Positions 61,720 to 64,000 of a stretch of DNA of 64,000 nucleotides are shown here, in pieces. Origin of the DNA: Chitinophaga sp. sic0106 (GTDB lineage: Bacteria > Bacteroidota > Bacteroidia > Chitinophagales > Chitinophagaceae). The stretch lies in contig NZ_JAHUWJ010000005.1 of assembly GCF_019219075.1 (NCBI RefSeq), positions 186,001 to 250,000 of the forward strand, written 5' to 3'. Position 1 is the first letter of the stretch, and each line of letters begins with the position of its first letter. The notes beneath the pieces are model-generated. The model was not told the origin of the DNA. It searched no databases and saw only the letters and a program-made list of their open reading frames with translations. The position numbers and the translations under genes are program-made.

Positions 61720-62517
61720 ATGAAACACAATTATGAAGAACGAAAACAAAACCGCATCGAATATGCAAAACAAAAAGCGGTCAAATTGCAAAAGGAATCT
61801 AATCAGCTTTATGACCAGGCTAAAAACATGGCATCAGCTATTCCAATGGGCCAGCCTATTCTTGTGGGTCATCACTCAGAAAAGAGAGATCGTAACTACC
61901 GCGAGAAAATACACAACACCTACGGAAAGGCTTTTGCAGCCAGTGACAAAGCAGAGTATTATGAGAGCAAGGCCGTTACGATAGAGGCCAACGATGCCAT
62001 ATCATCAGACGATCCCCAGGCACTCCTGAAACTCAGGAACAAACTCGCATCCTTGCAGAGTGCGCAGGACTTCATGAAGGAAGCAAACAAATGCGTAAAA
62101 TCCGGTAACAAGGAGGCGTTTATGAAACTGCCACACGCGTCGGAAAAAATCTGGCAGGAAATCACAACCCCGGATTGCATGAATACAATCGGTTTTGCTC
62201 ACTACTCCCTCAAAAATAACAATGCCAATATCCGGCGGATAAAGCAACGTATTGTACAACTGGAAGGGATGGAACAACTTAAAACTTTTGAGAAAACCAT
62301 CAACGGTGTGCGCGTAGTGGTAAATGCAGAGGCAAACCGTGTTCAATTATTCTTTCCTCAGATTCCCGGCGAAGATATAAGAAAGCGGCTCCGTGATCGT
62401 GGTTTCCGTTTTTCTCGATCAGAGGGTAACGCTTGGCAACAGTTCATCAGCAACAGCGCGGTAAATCATGCTTACATGGTGGCCGGACTGTATCAGGCTG
62501 AACACGGCGACAAATAA
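61720..62517 (+). CDS. DUF3560-like protein
   Basis: About 265 residues from the ATG at 61720 (MKHNYEERKQNRIEYAKQ). The upstream in-frame ATG at 61690 lies within the leader hairpin. A long helical, charged N-terminal half (KAVKLQKESNQLYDQAKNMASAIPMGQPILVGHHSEKRDR) and a C-terminal domain with VVVNAEANRVQLFFPQIPGEDIRKRLRDRGFRFSRSEGNAWQQF. This is the layout of DUF3560 proteins of mobile elements, of unknown function. Confidence 0.75.
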   Translation: MKHNYEERKQNRIEYAKQKAVKLQKESNQLYDQAKNMASAIPMGQPILVGHHSEKRDRNYREKIHNTYGKAFAASDKAEYYESKAVTIEANDAISSDDPQALLKLRNKLASLQSAQDFMKEANKCVKSGNKEAFMKLPHASEKIWQEITTPDCMNTIGFAHYSLKNNNANIRRIKQRIVQLEGMEQLKTFEKTINGVRVVVNAEANRVQLFFPQIPGEDIRKRLRDRGFRFSRSEGNAWQQFISNSAVNHAYMVAGLYQAEHGDK

Positions 62518-62526
62518 TTGCTGACC

Positions 62527-62576
62527 TGCGGCGCCTTTCCCGGCGCCGCCATTTTCTCACTCCCAAAAACAGCTAT
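62527..62576 (+). promoter_or_regulatory. Intergenic hairpin-plus-CTCAC leader module
   Basis: gcggcgcc pairs with ggcgccgc around tttccc, then cattttctcactcccaaaaacagctat runs to the ATG at 62577. It is a strong member of the repeated set. Confidence 0.55.
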
Positions 62577-62870
62577 ATGTCAATACGTAAAAGGAAAAAT
62601 GCCTACAATGTATTTTGCCGGTCAGCTAACCGGGTTACGGCACAGGATGCGGTCGCAGATCCTGAGCAATACCCTTACGCTCCTGATCTTATGGATGAAG
62701 GTGATGTTCTTGCATTTCATGTTTATCTCGATGGATATTTCTTTCTCGAAATCACTCACAGTGGCGAAGTGAAATACCAAGTCCTTACACAATGGATGCA
62801 CCCGATTTTCTCCAATATTGAAGATGCAGAAAAAGAGCTTTTCGATATGTGGAAGAAAGGATTGTATTAA
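62577..62870 (+). CDS. Small protein of unknown function
   Basis: 97 residues: MSIRKRKNAYNVFCRSANRVTAQDAV, then PDLMDEGDVLAFHVYLDGYFFLEITHSGEVKYQVLTQWMHPIF. No family recognised. It is the last of the run of same-strand small genes and is followed by an imperfect hairpin. Confidence 0.6.
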   Translation: MSIRKRKNAYNVFCRSANRVTAQDAVADPEQYPYAPDLMDEGDVLAFHVYLDGYFFLEITHSGEVKYQVLTQWMHPIFSNIEDAEKELFDMWKKGLY

Positions 62871-62878
62871 ATGCGAAA

Positions 62879-62932
62879 AAGCTGCCGCCATGCTTTTCAC
62901 CATCGCCAAACAGCGACGCACAGCGGCAGCTT
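62879..62932. terminator. Stem structure after the small-gene run
   Basis: aagctgccgc (62879-62888) pairs perfectly with gcggcagctt (62923-62932) across a 34-nt loop. The loop is long, so it may be an RNA fold rather than an efficient terminator. It separates convergent genes. Confidence 0.4.
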
Positions 62933-62956
62933 CCCACTGCCCAAATTAAAATCAAT

Positions 62957-63298
62957 CTATGCTTCCAAACATCGTATACTCTCCAAAAAAGGTCTGTCTT
63001 TCTTTATCCCTATCTTCAATTCATATCGGCAATCAACAGGGCAAAAGGCGAAGTCTATGGATTCATTATTCAGTTTGTAATTTCGCAACCGCTTATTTAG
63101 AAAAACGGTTAGCTGAAATCTTAATCCTCCTTCCTGAGAGAAGTAGCCATTTATCCCCATGACCTTCTTTGCCCAAATTTTAAAATCTAATCGGGCAACC
63201 ACCATTCCTGTAGGTACCAGTTTCTTTTCATACGGATAGTCTTTCGGACGCAGCCCCATTTGCGAAGCCTTTCCCCACGCCAGCACATTGTTTTCCAT
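62957..63298 (-). CDS. Protein of unknown function, minus strand
   Basis: 113 residues beginning MENNVLAWGKASQMGLRPKDYPYEKKL, with IWAKKVMGINGYFSQEGGLRFQLTVFLNKRLRNYKL. It is a soluble, basic, mixed-fold protein without recognised domain. Its neighbour upstream on the same strand starts 8 bp before, so the two are probably co-transcribed and divergent from the primase-like gene. Confidence 0.6.
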   Translation of the reverse strand: MENNVLAWGKASQMGLRPKDYPYEKKLVPTGMVVARLDFKIWAKKVMGINGYFSQEGGLRFQLTVFLNKRLRNYKLNNESIDFAFCPVDCRYELKIGIKKDRPFLESIRCLEA

Positions 63299-63305
63299 AC
63301 CACAA

Positions 63306-63653
63306 TCATTTCTGCGTTAACAAAGAAATTTTCTCGTTTAGTTCGGTCAGACCTGCTTTTTTGAGCAATTCATCTGCGATACTTTTAATCGCATCAGCGG
63401 TGCCTTCATCCATCCCGGCAAGTAGCCCATCTTCGCGGTTCTTTAAACCAGAATCGATCACCTTCACCAGAAGCAGGATTAACTTCCGTGGTTGGTTAAC
63501 GCTCACCTTCACCGAATCACCCATTCCAGGGCTTGCAAGTAATGTTTCAAAAACTACTACAACATCTTTCGCACTTAACATACACTTCTGTTTTTGTGAG
63601 TAAATAATTTCTCCGTAAAAATATTCGCTTCCATCGTCGCATTGATACTTCAC
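63306..63653 (-). CDS. Protein of unknown function, minus strand
   Basis: 115 residues: an N-terminal MKYQCDDGSEYFYGEIIYSQKQ, then SAKDVVVVFETLLASPGMGDSVKVSVNQPRKLILLLVKVIDSGL and a helical C-terminus. A later ATG (63582, MLSAKDVVVV) is an equally possible start. No family recognised. It diverges from the primase-like gene across about 94 bp. Confidence 0.55.
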   Translation of the reverse strand: MKYQCDDGSEYFYGEIIYSQKQKCMLSAKDVVVVFETLLASPGMGDSVKVSVNQPRKLILLLVKVIDSGLKNREDGLLAGMDEGTADAIKSIADELLKKAGLTELNEKISLLTQK

Positions 63654-63699
63654 CTACTTCCTTCTTTGCAGTGGTATGTTCTCGCCTGTGTCACATATC

Positions 63700-63707
63700 T
63701 ACTTTTG
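63700..63707 (+). promoter_or_regulatory. Candidate -7 box of the primase-like gene
   Basis: TACTTTTG matches the Bacteroidota -7 consensus TAnnTTTG exactly and is 40 bp before the start codon at 63747. The -33 box is not clear. Confidence 0.5.
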
Positions 63708-63746
63708 TATCTGCAATATTGAATTGTGAAGTGAAAAATGTGAGTT

Positions 63747-64000
63747 ATGACAATAGAGCAAGCTAAAGAGCTGGACATGGTGGATTATCTCACCAAAATT
63801 GGTTTCCAGCCGAAGACGATCAACGAACCTCATTACTGGTATATCTCTCCATTGCGTCCAGAGGAAAAAACGCCCTCCTTCAAGATCAATCGCAAGATGA
63901 ACAAATGGAAGGATTGGGGAAGCGGTGACAGCGGCAACCTGATAGATTTTGGCATCCAGTTCCACAAATGTTCCGTGAAGGACTTTCTGCAAAAGCTGGA
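63747..64000 (+). CDS. Primase-like protein (CHC2/Toprim type), 5' part only
   Basis: The frame is open from the ATG at 63747 to the right edge (84 complete codons). MTIEQAKELDMVDYLTKIGFQP, HYWYISPLRPEEKTPSFKINRKMNKWKDWGSGDSGNLIDFG is the N-terminal block of element-encoded primase-like proteins in Bacteroidota, homologous to the CHC2 zinc-finger region of DnaG. The zinc-ligand Cys/His positions are replaced here (Tyr, Pro, Trp). A Toprim domain is expected beyond the window. It likely primes replication of the transferred strand. Confidence 0.8.
   Translation, partial: MTIEQAKELDMVDYLTKIGFQPKTINEPHYWYISPLRPEEKTPSFKINRKMNKWKDWGSGDSGNLIDFGIQFHKCSVKDFLQKL

Overview
The window looks like a Bacteroidota genome, most plausibly a Chitinophaga-like member of the Chitinophagaceae. 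It has three SusC/SusD pairs, a type A C-terminal signal for type IX secretion on a 2335-residue pectate-lyase-like protein, Bacteroidota-style promoters (TAnnTTTG) and start codons without Shine-Dalgarno sequences. I saw no rRNA, no convincing tRNA and no CRISPR array. All statements rest on reading the sequence; no database search was run.

Region 1 (1 to about 18.2 kb, chromosomal) is a polysaccharide utilisation locus. A divergent LacI-type regulator (cut by the window edge) faces a 786-bp control region with a 79-bp tandem repeat and a duplicated 26-bp leader. Then come SusC, SusD and a GH2 glycosidase in one operon, and the giant secreted PL1-like protein. A SnoaL-like protein and an epoxide-hydrolase-like protein follow. 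The enzyme set suggests a pectin-type glycan, but this is inferred. Region 2 (18.3 to 26.5 kb, minus strand) is a second glycan locus: SusC, SusD, two DUF3592-like membrane proteins, a GH43 lipoprotein and a second GH43-like beta-propeller enzyme. Strong hairpin terminators separate its units.

Region 3 (26.8 to about 28.3 kb) is a scar: a truncated AHSA1-type gene, an intact ABM-domain protein and an N-terminally truncated HxlR regulator. A terminator and a tRNA-3'-end-like fragment follow. This is my best guess for one edge of an integrated element.

Region 4 (28.4 to 64 kb) reads as an integrative conjugative element of the CTnDOT style, visibly richer in A+T than the chromosome. It opens with cargo (SulP anion transporter plus DksA/TraR-like protein). 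The transfer operon follows on the minus strand: traE, traF, traG (VirB4 ATPase), three tandem TraI-like paralogues, traJ, traK, a traL-position gene, traM and traN, with an rteC-type regulator upstream. A regulatory and accessory block contains a HEPN protein, an AT-hook protein, a SWIM zinc-finger protein and four XRE regulators with shared operator-like repeats. The second cargo block (49.9 to 58.5 kb) combines a TlpA-like thioredoxin, SusC, SusD, an orphan Xre/ParS-type antitoxin, a lipoprotein, a DUF6520-type secreted protein, a MauE/DoxX-type membrane protein and an AraC regulator. This set looks like an extracytoplasmic thiol-disulfide module linked to outer-membrane uptake, with an AraC-type direct repeat placed just upstream of the MauE promoter. 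A run of small plus-strand genes follows (two J-domain proteins, a SWIM protein, DUF6908-like and DUF3560-like proteins), most preceded by a repeated hairpin-plus-CTCA leader. The window ends inside a primase-like gene. Integrase, relaxase and coupling protein are not in view.

The items most worth following up are the thiol/SusCD/MauE cargo with its AraC sites, the double-hairpin leader before traE, the repeated intergenic leader modules, and the phased AAAAGTCAACC repeats shared by two promoters.
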